A stretch of 64,000 bases of DNA from Spirochaetota bacterium (GCA_022711355.1 JAKLFE010000014.1:1-64000), one strand, 5' to 3'. Positions 15,929 through 24,128 are shown, counted from the stretch's first letter. Translations and numbers: made by a program. Notes: generated from the letters alone by a model not told the origin.

Positions 15929-16774
15929 CTAGAGCTCGAGGAGGATCCCCGCCTGGCCGGCGACCCGCGCCTCGCCCTCGAGGTAGCGGTCCTCGAGGTA
16001 GAGGCCGGCCGCGAGGGCGGCGTAGAGCGAGAGCCGGCCGGAGAGGGGCGCGTCGACGGCCGCCACCGCCTTGAGGCAGGAGGAGCGGTAGCCCGAGCCG
16101 GGCACGTAGAGCAGGGAGTGGTTGAGGCCGGCCATGAGGCCCCCGCCGAGGAGGGCCACGGCGTAGGCGTCGTTGTACAGCTCGAACCCGCTTTTCTCCA
16201 GGACGCAGTTCCCGACGGCCTCGTAGAAATAGCCCTCGCCATCGCCCGCCCGGAAGTAGTTGATGCGGAGGGTGTTCGAGAGGGCGAGGGGCCCGAAGGC
16301 CAGCTTGAGCGTCGGGGCCGCCGAGAGGAAGAGCCCGGCCTCCGAGCCCCCGGCCAGCTCCCCGAGGGAATCGGCGTCGTACTCGTCCTCGTAGCCCCCG
16401 AGCTCCCGGAAGCCGTAGCCGAGGGCGTCGTGGTAGCCGGCGAGCCGGGCCGCCAGGGTCAGGTCGAAGAAGGCTATCGGCTCGAGGTCGAGGTAGAGGC
16501 CCAGGAAATCGAAGGCGGGCGAGAGGCTGTTCTCTAGCCCGAGGTCGAGCTTCGTCGACTCCCAGAGGATGCCGCCCCGGTCGGAGAGGGGAAGGCGGTA
16601 GAACAGCTTGGTGACGAGCTGGGCGCCGAGGGGGTTGTAGGCCGCCTGGATGGATTGGTCGAGGTAGAAGCCCCGCCGCGCGGGGGCGGCCAGGGCCGCC
16701 GCGCCGGAGGCCAGGGCCAGGAGGAGGGCGGCGGCCAGCCTCGGGCCGGCCTTCGATCGTATCATTCGGTTCAT
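15929..16774 (-). CDS. Outer-membrane-like beta protein
   Basis: A 281-residue exported protein starting at ATG 16774 behind AAAGGAG. The first ~32 residues are a signal peptide (RLAAALLLALASGAAALAA). The remainder alternates polar and hydrophobic or aromatic residues (FYLDQSIQAAYNPLGAQLV, GLYLDLEPIAFFDLTLAARL, ALSNTLRINYFR, SLYAALAAGLYLEDRYLEG) and ends ILLEL. That is what one expects of a small beta-barrel or porin-like protein, but I recognise no named family. It overlaps the TetR gene by 4 bp, so the regulator and this envelope protein are one transcript. Confidence 0.7.
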   Translation of the reverse strand: MNRMIRSKAGPRLAAALLLALASGAAALAAPARRGFYLDQSIQAAYNPLGAQLVTKLFYRLPLSDRGGILWESTKLDLGLENSLSPAFDFLGLYLDLEPIAFFDLTLAARLAGYHDALGYGFRELGGYEDEYDADSLGELAGGSEAGLFLSAAPTLKLAFGPLALSNTLRINYFRAGDGEGYFYEAVGNCVLEKSGFELYNDAYAVALLGGGLMAGLNHSLLYVPGSGYRSSCLKAVAAVDAPLSGRLSLYAALAAGLYLEDRYLEGEARVAGQAGILLEL

Positions 16775-17373
16775 GCTATCGCTCCTTTGGCATCGCCGAG
16801 GCAGAGCTCGATGAAGCGATCCACGAGGGGCTCGGCGGAATCCCAGTAATCGGGGTGGACGCGCTTGTTCAGGAAGAGGGTGACGATGCCCCAGACCGCG
16901 GCCTGGGCCAGGGAGACCTCGAGGAGGAGGTTCCGCGGGGCCAGGGAGCCCTCGGCCACCGCCTCGGCCAGGAGGTCGCGGGCGCGGAAGCTGAGGGCGT
17001 AGTAGCGTCCCATCCCCTCCTCGTCCAGGTCGGTCCGGGCGGGAAGCTCGTCCATGAGGAGGCTCGCGAGGTGGGGCCGCTCGAGGCACCAGGCCGCGAA
17101 CTCGCGTATCAGGGCGGCGAGCCGCTCCCGCGCCTTCGCCCCCGGGTCCTGCGCGGCGGCGACGCGGGCCTCGAGCTCGTCCATGGCCTCGAACTTGATG
17201 CGCTCGAAGAGGGCCTCCTTGGACGGGAAGTAGTAGTAGATCGCGGTGGGGCTGACCCCGGCCCGCTGGGCGATGAGCCGCATGTTGATCTTCTCCGGCG
17301 GCTTGCTGCCGAGCTCTTCGAGGGCTATCTCGAGGACGCGGCGAACGAGGTCGGGATTCGCTGGCTTGGACAT
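16771..17373 (-). CDS. TetR-family regulator
   Basis: A 200-residue regulator starting at ATG 17373 behind AAGGAG. The N-terminal HTH is clear: VRRVLEIALEELGSKPPEKI, then MRLIAQRAGVSPTAIYYYFP and SKEALFERI. The C-terminal ligand domain is helical and ends CLGDAKGAIA. It shares its transcript with the outer-membrane-like gene and faces a divergent secreted-protein gene, so it probably controls both from the 66-bp gap. The inducer is unknown. Confidence 0.9.
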   Translation of the reverse strand: MSKPANPDLVRRVLEIALEELGSKPPEKINMRLIAQRAGVSPTAIYYYFPSKEALFERIKFEAMDELEARVAAAQDPGAKARERLAALIREFAAWCLERPHLASLLMDELPARTDLDEEGMGRYYALSFRARDLLAEAVAEGSLAPRNLLLEVSLAQAAVWGIVTLFLNKRVHPDYWDSAEPLVDRFIELCLGDAKGAIA

Positions 17374-17382
17374 CGGCGCTCC

Positions 17383-17412
17383 TTGACGTAGTTATTATAT
17401 CTTTGTTATGTT
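17383..17412 (+). promoter_or_regulatory. Divergent promoter toward the DUF2271-like gene
   Basis: TTGACG (17383-17388) is followed after 18 bp by TATGTT (17407-17412). It overlaps the opposing TetR promoter completely, so a repressor bound here would silence both directions. Confidence 0.5.
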
Positions 17413-17423
17413 AACGTTGTCAA
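17394..17423 (-). promoter_or_regulatory. Perfect-consensus promoter of tetR with possible operator
   Basis: Read on the minus strand, TTGACA (17423-17418), an 18-bp spacer and TATAAT (17399-17394) match the sigma-70 consensus at all twelve positions. The outer sequence forms an imperfect inverted repeat (TTGACGTAGTTA against TTGACAACGTTAA) and the spacer holds GTTAAC, both plausible TetR contacts. Confidence 0.75.
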
Positions 17424-17438
17424 GTACAGGAGGAATAC

Positions 17439-18149
17439 ATGCAGCCAAGAAGCTTCGCCCTCGCCGCCCTCGTCCTCTCCCTCGCGGCCTCGGGCCGGGC
17501 CCTCGCCGCCGAGCCGCGGCTCAAGCTCAGCCTCGTCCCCGGCCCGGCCTACGCCCACAAAGTCCGCTTCGGCCTCGTCCCCGTCACGCTCCGTCCCCAG
17601 ATCGCGATGTGGATCGAGGATGCCGAGGGCCGCTTCGTCGACACGATCTACGTCACGCGCCGGGCGGCCAAGGCCGACTGGAAAGCGGCGGGCGGGGCGC
17701 GGCGGCCCGAGGCCCTCCCCCTCTGGTCCCACGCCCGGGGGATAGCGGCCCCGGACGGCCTGTACATGCCCGACGCGAAGCATCCCCTGCCCGACGCGGT
17801 CTCGGGCGCCACCCCGGACGAGGCCTTCGCGAAGTACTGGCCGCTCCCCGCCTCGCTCGCCCCGGGGAGCTACCGGATCAGGGTGGAGCTGAACTCGAGC
17901 TTCGACTGGAACGCGAGCTACCCCGACAAGCTGCCCAAGGACGATGCGCGCTACAGCGAGGCGAACGGCCAGCCCTCCCTGCTCTGGGAAGGCCGGCTCC
18001 TCATCGGCGGAGGTCCGGCCTCGGCCCGGCTCGAGCCCGCGGGAACCGGCTCCCTCCGCGGCGAGGACGGGAGGCTCGGCCCGGGCCTCGCGGGCCTCAC
18101 GAGCGCCCGGGACCTGGCCGCCTCGATCGCGGCCGAGTTCCTGCCCTGA
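17439..18149 (+). CDS. Secreted DUF2271-like protein
   Basis: A 236-residue protein starting at ATG 17439 behind AGGAGG, with a clear signal peptide (FALAALVLSLAASGRALAA). The mature part has PQIAMWIEDAEGRFVDTIYV, LYMPDAKHPLPDAVSGATPD and a late GSYRIRVELNSSFDWN segment. This order (WIEDxxGxFV, DAVSGAT, GxYxIxVEL) resembles DUF2271 periplasmic proteins, which accompany FMN-linked or redox envelope proteins. The match is from memory and moderate. It is divergent from the TetR operon and shares its control region. Confidence 0.6.
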   Translation: MQPRSFALAALVLSLAASGRALAAEPRLKLSLVPGPAYAHKVRFGLVPVTLRPQIAMWIEDAEGRFVDTIYVTRRAAKADWKAAGGARRPEALPLWSHARGIAAPDGLYMPDAKHPLPDAVSGATPDEAFAKYWPLPASLAPGSYRIRVELNSSFDWNASYPDKLPKDDARYSEANGQPSLLWEGRLLIGGGPASARLEPAGTGSLRGEDGRLGPGLAGLTSARDLAASIAAEFLP

Positions 18150-18190
18150 GCGGGCGAAAGCCGAGCGAGGAAGGCGGGGCGCGGGCCGCC

Positions 18191-18234
18191 CTCGGCCCGC
18201 CCTCGGCCCGCCCTCGGCCCGCCTTCGGCCCGGC
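18191..18234. repeat. Four tandem 11-bp repeats
   Basis: CTCGGCCCGCC occurs three times in a row (18191-18223), with a fourth imperfect copy (18224-18234). It lies in the 183-bp gap between the secreted-protein and lipoprotein genes. The gap also holds a 12-bp palindrome at 18257-18268. Probably replication-slippage DNA; no gene is visible. Confidence 0.7.
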
Positions 18235-18332
18235 GCCGCGAAAATCCGCGGCCCTACGTGCCGGCACGGATGCGCGGCTGCGGCGAATCCGGCTACTCCT
18301 GTTCCCCGTAACCGAGGAATAAGGAGGACAGC

Positions 18333-19442
18333 ATGGAGAACGTGAAGCGGAAGGATCGGCCAGGCCCGCACGCGCGCCTGGCCCGAGCCGCGGCCCTCGC
18401 CTGCGCGGCGCTCGTCGCCCTGCTCGCGGGCTGCGCCCAGGGCTCGGGGGATCCGGGCGAGCCGCGGGTCGTCGTCTACGCCGCCGGCTCGTACAGCGAG
18501 GGCGGCTGGGACCTCCCCTGCTATTGGAGGGACGGTACGCGAGTCCCCCTCCCCTTCGACGCGGAGGACCAGGCCGGCCGGGTCGCCGCCATCGCCGTAG
18601 ACGGAGGGACGGTCTACACCGCGGGCAGCACGGGCTACCACGACTATTACTCGTGCTATTGGAAGGGAACCGAGAGGAGCGATCTGGCGGGCCGGGGAGC
18701 AGAAGCGATCGCCGTGTCGGGCGGCACCGTCTACACGATCGTCAACGGCGATTGGAGCGGCGGGGGCATCACCGCCTTCGGCGGCGCCTACTACGCGGGC
18801 GCCGCGCTCAATCACCTCGCGGGCATAGCCAATACGGACCCCTCGCGGCCTGTGTGGGATACCTCGGCCTACGGCATGGCGGTGGCAGGGGGGATCGTCT
18901 ACACGGCGGGCCGCGCCTCCGGCTCGGACGAGGGCTACGCCTGCTACTGGACGGGCGCGGACGCGAGGACCGATCTGGACGCCGCCTCCGAGGCAAAGGC
19001 CATCTACGTGAGCGGCGGGACCGTCTACACGGCGGGCTGGACCGTCGATGGGAAGGTATGCGTTCCCTGCTACTGGGCCGGCGCGGCGATGACCAAGCTC
19101 CCGATCGTCGCGGACAATGAAGGCTACGCCGAGGACATCGAGGTCGTCGACGGCTCCGTCTACACCGCCGGCTACTACGGCTATTACGACGCCGACATGT
19201 ATAATTACGTTCACACGGCTTGCTACTGGATCGGCGGCGAACGCTACGACCTCCCCGGCGATGGGACGAACACGGCCCAAGCCCACGCCATCAGCGTGTA
19301 CGATGGCGTCGTCTATGTAGCCGGCTGCTACAACGACGGCTCGAAGGACGTTCCCTGCTACTGGAAGGACGGGATCCGGACAGACCTCCCCGGCGGGAGC
19401 TCCGACGGCTACGCGAACGATATACTCATCGTAGAGGAGTAG
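18333..19442 (+). CDS. Lipoprotein with seven propeller-like VYTAG/CYW repeats
   Basis: A 369-residue lipoprotein with ATG 18333 behind AAGGAGG. The signal ends in lipobox LLAGC. The mature part consists of seven ~40-50-residue repeats of the form AIxVxGGTVYTAG, a variable stretch, then CYWxxGxxxxL. The repeat near 18780 is degenerate (GGAYYAGAALNHL). The first repeat lacks its opening strand (begins RVVVYAAG) and the protein ends with a lone opening strand, NDILIVEE. Together these would close a seven-bladed ring. This repeat type is one I associate with spirochaete genomes; the function is unknown, with ligand or surface binding plausible. Confidence 0.8.
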   Translation: MENVKRKDRPGPHARLARAAALACAALVALLAGCAQGSGDPGEPRVVVYAAGSYSEGGWDLPCYWRDGTRVPLPFDAEDQAGRVAAIAVDGGTVYTAGSTGYHDYYSCYWKGTERSDLAGRGAEAIAVSGGTVYTIVNGDWSGGGITAFGGAYYAGAALNHLAGIANTDPSRPVWDTSAYGMAVAGGIVYTAGRASGSDEGYACYWTGADARTDLDAASEAKAIYVSGGTVYTAGWTVDGKVCVPCYWAGAAMTKLPIVADNEGYAEDIEVVDGSVYTAGYYGYYDADMYNYVHTACYWIGGERYDLPGDGTNTAQAHAISVYDGVVYVAGCYNDGSKDVPCYWKDGIRTDLPGGSSDGYANDILIVEE

Positions 19443-19511
19443 GGGCCTTCAGCCCCACCGGCCACCTCGCCCTTCGGATGCGGGCGGGGCGGCAGGCCGC
19501 CGGCGGGGCCC

Positions 19512-19527
19512 TATTAAAAGTTTAATA
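19512..19527. other. AT-rich inverted repeat upstream of the phosphodiesterase gene
   Basis: TATTAAA-AG-TTTAATA is a perfect 7-bp inverted repeat in otherwise GC-rich DNA, 43 bp upstream of the TATACT box. It could be an operator or act as a weak terminator for the lipoprotein gene. Confidence 0.45.
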
Positions 19528-19546
19528 ACCCTCGGAGCGGCGGGCC

Positions 19547-19575
19547 TTTTCACGTCGGCGCCATGGTCGTATACT
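19547..19575 (+). promoter_or_regulatory. Promoter of the glycerophosphodiesterase gene
   Basis: TATACT (19570-19575) is a good -10 box, with TTTTCA (19547-19552) 17 bp upstream as a fair -35. Confidence 0.5.
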
Positions 19576-19600
19576 CCTCCCCCGAAACCAGGAGATGCAC

Positions 19601-20446
19601 ATGGCACAACTCAACGACATCCTCGTGATGGCGCACCGCGGCTTCCGCGGCATAGCGCCTGAGAATACCCTCGCCGCGGCGAGGAAGGGCTTCGAGGCCG
19701 GGGCGGCGTGGTGGGAGCTCGACGTGGCCGCCTCGAGCGACGGGGAGCTCGTGGTCATCCACGACGACAAGCTCTCCCGCACGACAGACGCGGAGGCGCG
19801 CTTCCCCTCCCGCGATCCCTGGACCGTCTACGACTTCAGCCTCGCCGAGCTCAAGAGCCTCGACGCGGGCTCCTGGTACGCCGTGAAGGATCCCTTCGGC
19901 CAGGTCGCCTCGGGCCGGGTGGGCGCGGCCGAGCTCGCCTCCTTCGAGGGCGAGCGCCTGCCGACCCTCCGCGAGTGCCTCGAGCTGACCAAGCGGAGCC
20001 GGCGCAAGGTCAACGTCGAGATCAAGGACGCCGCCGGCAGGGCCTGCGATCCCTGGCTGGTCGAGCGCACGGTCGAGCTCATCCGCGAGATGGGCATGGT
20101 CGGCGACACCCTCATCTCCTCCTTCAACCACGAGTACCTGCGCCGGGTCAAGAAGGCCGAGCCCCGGCTCGAGGTCGGCGCCCTGGTCGAGGACCGGCCC
20201 CCCGAGCTCGTCCCCCTCCTCCGCGAGCTCAAGGCCCGCTCCTACCATCCCGGCGCGAAGAGCCTCGACGAGGCCACGGTCCGCGAGGTGCGCGCGGCCG
20301 GCTTCGACGTCTTCGTCTGGACCCCGAACGAGCTCCCCCTCATGGAGCGCCTCCTCGACTGGGGCTCCACCGGCCTCATCACCGACTTCCCCGACCTGGC
20401 CCTCGAGCTCCTCGCGAGGCGCTCCCGCGGCCACGGCGCGCGTTAG
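19601..20446 (+). CDS. Glycerophosphodiester phosphodiesterase
   Basis: A 281-residue enzyme. ATG 19601 is chosen over ATG 19595 because GGAG (19591-19594) lies 6 bp before it and touches the earlier one. The GDPD TIM-barrel signature is intact: VMAHRGFRGIAPENTLAAAR, the metal-binding ELDVAASSDGELVVIHDD, VNVEIKD and late VFVWTPNELPLMERLLDWG, then GLITDFPD. It has no signal peptide, like cytoplasmic UgpQ, and hydrolyses glycerophosphodiesters to glycerol-3-phosphate and an alcohol. Directly upstream of ugpB-A-E, it would process diesters taken up by that importer. Confidence 0.93.
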   Translation: MAQLNDILVMAHRGFRGIAPENTLAAARKGFEAGAAWWELDVAASSDGELVVIHDDKLSRTTDAEARFPSRDPWTVYDFSLAELKSLDAGSWYAVKDPFGQVASGRVGAAELASFEGERLPTLRECLELTKRSRRKVNVEIKDAAGRACDPWLVERTVELIREMGMVGDTLISSFNHEYLRRVKKAEPRLEVGALVEDRPPELVPLLRELKARSYHPGAKSLDEATVREVRAAGFDVFVWTPNELPLMERLLDWGSTGLITDFPDLALELLARRSRGHGAR

Positions 20447-20449
20447 AAT

Positions 20450-20478
20450 TTGCCAAAATCGCGGACAGGGTCTACTCT
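20450..20478 (+). promoter_or_regulatory. Promoter of ugpB
   Basis: TTGCCA (20450-20455), a 17-bp spacer and TACTCT (20473-20478) lie in a locally AT-richer gap, 55 bp before the ugpB GTG start. Confidence 0.6.
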
Positions 20479-20533
20479 TATCGGCGTATCCCTGTGCAAG
20501 GTGCCCTAATCGCGTTCTCATGAGGAGGTTATC

Positions 20534-21859
20534 GTGAAGAGGTTCGGTTTTGCGATCCTAGTCGTCCTCGCCTTCGCCCTGGCGTTCACGGGCTGCGAGA
20601 AGAAGCCCACGGGACCCGTGACCGTCGAGTTCTGGCACGCCATGACCGGCAAGAACGGCGATATGGTCGCCCAGGTCTGCGAGAAGTTCAACGCCAGCCA
20701 GGAAGCCTACAAGGTCACCCCCGTCTACAAGGGCTCCTACAGCGACACGATGAACGCGGCCATCGCCGCCTTCCGCGCCGGCCAGGCCCCGGCCATCGCC
20801 CAGGTCTACGAGGTCGGCACCGCGACCATGATGTCGGCCAAGGGCGCCATCAAGCCGGTCTACCAGCTCATGAAGGAGAACAAGGCCAAGTTCGATCCCA
20901 AGGCCTACATCCCCACGATCACCGGCTACTACTCCACCTCCAAGGGCGAGATGCTCTCGATGCCCTTCAACTCCTCCACCTCCGTCATGTACTACAACAA
21001 GGACGCGTTCCGGAAGGCCGGCCTCGATCCCGAGAAGCCGCCGGTCACCTGGCCCGAGTTCTTCGAGACGGCCAAGAAGCTCAAGGCCTCCGGCATGCAG
21101 GGCGGCTTCTCCACGAACTGGATCTCCTGGATCCAGCTCGAGAACTTCTCCGCCTGGCACAACCAGAGCTTCGGCACCAAGAACAACGGCTTCGACGGCC
21201 TCGACACCGAGCTGGTGTTCAACACCCCCCTTACCCTGAAGCACTTCGAGACCCTCTACCAGCTCTCGAAGGACAAGACCTTCATCTACGGCGGCCGCGA
21301 GAACAAGGCCAACCCCCTCTTCGTCTCCGGCCAGGTCGGCATGCACTTCGAGTCGATCGGCGGCTACGGCAACTTCAAGGCCAACTGCAAGTTCGACTTC
21401 GGCGTCGCCCGCCTGCCCTACTACCCCGACGTCGCCGGCGCTCCCCAGAACACCATCATCGGCGGCGCCAGCCTCTGGGTATTCGGCGGCAAGACCAAGT
21501 ACGAGTACAAGGCCGTGTCCGAGTTCTTCAGCTTCATCTCCCAGCCCGAGATCCAGGCCTTCTGGCACCAGAACACGGGCTACCTCCCCATCACCAAGGC
21601 CGCCTACGAGCTGACCAAGAGCCAGGGCTTCTACGAGAAGAACCCCGGCCCCGAGGTCGCCATCAACCAGCTCCTCAACAAGGAGCCGACGGGCAACTCG
21701 ATGGGCATCCGCTTCGGCAACTTCAACATCATCCGCGAGATCGAGGACCAGACCTGGGAGGACATCCTGGCCGACAAGATCTCCGTCAAGGACGGCCTGG
21801 ACAAGATGGTCGCCGAGGGCAACAAGACCCTGCGCGAATTCGAGCGCGTGAACAAGTAG
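20534..21859 (+). CDS. ugpB: Glycerol-3-phosphate / glycerophosphodiester-binding lipoprotein UgpB
   Basis: A 441-residue lipoprotein starting at GTG 20534 behind GAGGAGG, with lipobox FTGC. The mature sequence follows UgpB closely: VTVEFWHAMTGKNGD, YKVTPVYKGSYSDTMNAAIA, AFRAGQAPAIAQVYEVGTAT, AIKPVYQLM, and SMPFNSSTSVMYYNKDAFRK. UgpB captures sn-glycerol-3-phosphate or glycerophosphodiesters outside the cytoplasmic membrane. It lies between the phosphodiesterase gene and ugpA-ugpE. The 209-bp gap before ugpA is filled by a long palindromic repeat, which may make the binding protein more abundant than the permease. Confidence 0.94.
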   Translation: MKRFGFAILVVLAFALAFTGCEKKPTGPVTVEFWHAMTGKNGDMVAQVCEKFNASQEAYKVTPVYKGSYSDTMNAAIAAFRAGQAPAIAQVYEVGTATMMSAKGAIKPVYQLMKENKAKFDPKAYIPTITGYYSTSKGEMLSMPFNSSTSVMYYNKDAFRKAGLDPEKPPVTWPEFFETAKKLKASGMQGGFSTNWISWIQLENFSAWHNQSFGTKNNGFDGLDTELVFNTPLTLKHFETLYQLSKDKTFIYGGRENKANPLFVSGQVGMHFESIGGYGNFKANCKFDFGVARLPYYPDVAGAPQNTIIGGASLWVFGGKTKYEYKAVSEFFSFISQPEIQAFWHQNTGYLPITKAAYELTKSQGFYEKNPGPEVAINQLLNKEPTGNSMGIRFGNFNIIREIEDQTWEDILADKISVKDGLDKMVAEGNKTLREFERVNK

Positions 21860-21878
21860 GGGAAAGAGAGAGATAATC

Positions 21879-22016
21879 AACCACAGAGGCACAGAGACAC
21901 AGAGGGGGAGAGGAGAGTAGAGAGCTGGAGGATGGGGAGCGAGCGAAAGCTCCCCTTCCATCCATTCCTTCCCTTTTCTTTCTCCACCCATCTTCTCTGT
22001 GCCTCTGTGCCTCTCT
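21879..22016. repeat. Long palindromic CAGAGG-type intergenic repeat, copy 1
   Basis: The left arm has three 8-bp units (CACAGAGG, CACAGAGA, CACAGAGG; about 21882-21905). The right arm (about 21992-22014) is its reverse complement, CTCTGTGCCTCTGTGCCTCT. Between them a purine-rich half and a pyrimidine-rich half meet at an inner hairpin GGGGAGC...GCTCCCC (21934-21955). The whole folds into one ~135-nt stem. It separates ugpB from ugpA. A second, sequence-related copy is at 33915-34048. Confidence 0.85.
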
Positions 22017-22068
22017 TCCTTTTTCTTCCCTCTCTTCTGATGTATCCACCCTTTCCCAGGAAGGCGCG

Positions 22069-22956
22069 ATGGCGAAGCAATACGAGTTCCTGAACCAGCG
22101 GAGGCTGCCCTACCTCCTGGTCCTGCCGCAGATGGTCATCGTGATCATCTTCTTCTTCTGGCCGGCGGCCCAGGCCGTCTGGCAGTCCTTCTTCATCCAG
22201 GACGCCTTCGGCTCGCGCCTGATCTTCGTGGGCTTCGAGAACTACCTGAAGCTCTTCGCGGACCCCGCCTACGGCGAGTCCTTCGTCGTGTCGACCGCCT
22301 TCGCCCTCGCGGTCACGGCCTCGGCCATGACGATCGCCCTCTTCCTCGCGGTCCAGGCCAACCGGGAGATCCGCCTCTCCTCCTTCTACAAGACCATGCT
22401 CATCTGGCCCTACGCCGTCGCGACCATGGTGGCCGGCGTCCTGTGGCTGTTCATGTTCAACCCCAACGTGGGCGTCGTCGCCTGGCTCCTCGAGAAGAAG
22501 CTTGGCATCGCCTGGTCCCACCTCCTCAACTCCCGGCAGGCCTTCCTCCTCATCACGGTGGCGGCCTCCTGGAAGCAGGTGGCCTACAACTTCGTGTTCT
22601 TCCTCGCTGGGCTCCAGAGCGTGCCGGCCCCCCTCGTCGAGGCCGCCGCGATCGACGGGGCCAGCCCCCTGGTCCGCTTCTGGCGGATCATCTTCCCCCT
22701 CCTCTCCCCGACCACCTTCTACCTCCTGGTCATGAACCTGGTCTACGGCTTCTTCGAGACCTTCCCCATCATCCACCAGGTGACCGCCGGCGGCCCGGGA
22801 AAGGCCACGCAGATACTCGTCTACAAGGTCTGGCGCGACGGGGTGATCAACCTCGACTTAGGCGGCTCGGCCGCCCAGTCGGTGATCCTCATGCTCCTGG
22901 TCATCGGCCTCACGGTCGTGCAGTTCCGCTTCATCGAGCGGAAAGTCACCTACTAG
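22069..22956 (+). CDS. ugpA: Glycerol-3-phosphate ABC importer permease UgpA
   Basis: A 295-residue inner-membrane protein starting at ATG 22069 behind GGAAGG. Six hydrophobic helices are visible, beginning LPYLLVLPQMVIVIIFFFWP. The coupling (EAA) loop is EAAAIDGASPLVRFWRIIFP. FFIQDAFGS and FETFPIIHQVTAGGPGKAT are typical UgpA/MalF-type segments. It pairs with the next gene to form the membrane channel for UgpB-bound substrate. Confidence 0.93.
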   Translation: MAKQYEFLNQRRLPYLLVLPQMVIVIIFFFWPAAQAVWQSFFIQDAFGSRLIFVGFENYLKLFADPAYGESFVVSTAFALAVTASAMTIALFLAVQANREIRLSSFYKTMLIWPYAVATMVAGVLWLFMFNPNVGVVAWLLEKKLGIAWSHLLNSRQAFLLITVAASWKQVAYNFVFFLAGLQSVPAPLVEAAAIDGASPLVRFWRIIFPLLSPTTFYLLVMNLVYGFFETFPIIHQVTAGGPGKATQILVYKVWRDGVINLDLGGSAAQSVILMLLVIGLTVVQFRFIERKVTY

Positions 22957-22966
22957 GAGGGCGGCC

Positions 22967-23812
22967 GTGATCGAGCACTCCAAGATCCGCAGGGCGATGC
23001 CCCACGTCTACCTCTGGCTCGCCATCGCCCTCCTCGTCTTCCCCATCTACTTCGTCTTCGTCGCCTCCACGCGGACGAGCGCGGAGATCCTCTCGGCGCC
23101 CATGCCCCTCTACCCCGGCGACCGCTTCTTCCAGAACTACGGCGACGCCCTCCTCCAGGGCGCCAAGAACCTCGGGGCCTCCGCCTTCGTCATGATGGGC
23201 AACTCCCTGGTCATGGCCCTGGGCATATCGGTCGGCAAGATAGTCGTCTCCCTCCTCGCGGCCTTCGCCATCGTCTTCTTCGACTTCCGCCTCCGCAAGC
23301 TCTGCTTCTGGAGCATCTTCATCACCCTCATGCTCCCGGTCGAGGTCCGCATCATGCCGACCTACAAGGTCATCTCGGACCTCCACATGCTCAACAGCTA
23401 CCCCGGCCTCATCATGCCGATGATCGTCTCGGCCACGGCCGTCTTCCTCTTCCGGCAGTTCTTCATGTCGGTCCCCCGGGAGATCGCCGAGGCCTCGCAG
23501 ATCGACGGCGCCCACGCCATGCAGTTCTTCCGCTCCATCCTGGTGCCGATGACCCGCACCCCCGTCGCCGCCATGTTCGTCATCCAGTTCATCTACGGCT
23601 GGAACCAGTACCTCTGGCCCCTCCTCATCACGACCAAGGTCCGCTACTACACCCTCCTCATCGGCATCAACCGCATGCTCTCGGGGGCCGACGTGCAGAT
23701 CGAGTGGCAGATCGTCATGGCCACCGTCCTCCTCGCCATGATCCCGCCCGTGGCCATCGTCGTGACGATGCAGAAGCAGTTCGTAGCCGGCATGACCGAC
23801 ACGGAGAAATAA
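22967..23812 (+). CDS. ugpE: Glycerol-3-phosphate ABC importer permease UgpE
   Basis: A 281-residue inner-membrane protein starting at GTG 22967 behind AGGAGG. It has the UgpE/MalG layout: an N-terminal helix VYLWLAIALLVFPIYFVFVA, STRTSAEILSAPMPLYPGD, the coupling loop EASQIDGAHAMQFFRSILVP and a C-terminus FVAGMTDTEK. It follows ugpA by 10 bp. No ugpC ATPase gene follows, so the importer must borrow an ATPase encoded elsewhere, as happens with shared MsmK/UgpC-type ATPases. Confidence 0.93.
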   Translation: MIEHSKIRRAMPHVYLWLAIALLVFPIYFVFVASTRTSAEILSAPMPLYPGDRFFQNYGDALLQGAKNLGASAFVMMGNSLVMALGISVGKIVVSLLAAFAIVFFDFRLRKLCFWSIFITLMLPVEVRIMPTYKVISDLHMLNSYPGLIMPMIVSATAVFLFRQFFMSVPREIAEASQIDGAHAMQFFRSILVPMTRTPVAAMFVIQFIYGWNQYLWPLLITTKVRYYTLLIGINRMLSGADVQIEWQIVMATVLLAMIPPVAIVVTMQKQFVAGMTDTEK

Positions 23813-23831
23813 GCGCCCACAAGGAAGCAGC

Positions 23832-24113
23832 ATGAGCAAGAACCGACTCGCGGCCCCGATCGCCGCCGCCCTCGCCCTCGCGGCCTTGGCCCTCCTCAAC
23901 CCGAAGCAGGCCGACTTCAAGGCCTACCTCGCCTCGCGGGCCGCGCCCTCGGGCAAGGGCAAGGGGACCCTCATCGGCGCCCTCTCCAAGGGCGTGGCGT
24001 CCGCCGCCGGCGCCGCTTACACCCGTAACGACTATCTTATCTGCAGCACCTACCGGCTGGGCGACGCCACCTACCTCGGCCTGGCGAAGAGAATCTTCAT
24101 AAAGCTCCCCTAG
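23832..24113 (+). CDS. Small membrane-anchored protein, DUF4359-like
   Basis: A 93-residue protein starting at ATG 23832 behind AAGGAAG, 19 bp after ugpE, so probably the last gene of that operon. It has one N-terminal hydrophobic helix (IAAALALAALALLNP) directly followed by KQADFKAYLASRA. Near the end are RNDYLICSTYRLGD and TYLGLAKRIFIKL. The NPxxxxFxxYL start and the lysine-ended LG...F-I finish resemble DUF4359, whose function is unknown. It is short but has good codon use and a ribosome site, so I consider it real. Confidence 0.65.
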   Translation: MSKNRLAAPIAAALALAALALLNPKQADFKAYLASRAAPSGKGKGTLIGALSKGVASAAGAAYTRNDYLICSTYRLGDATYLGLAKRIFIKLP

Positions 24114-24128
24114 GTCCCGTACCCGGCC

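Noticed and set aside
18191-18234. Tandem 11-mers as a regulatory array
   Set aside because: Pure GC slippage-like units with no neighbouring promoter features; listed only as a repeat.
18600-19440. Periodic similar segments considered as a CRISPR or DNA repeat array
   Set aside because: The period is set by ~45-residue protein repeats; DNA units vary and lack constant spacers.
19595-19600. ATG 19595 as start of the phosphodiesterase
   Set aside because: GGAG touches this ATG directly; ATG 19601 has proper spacing.
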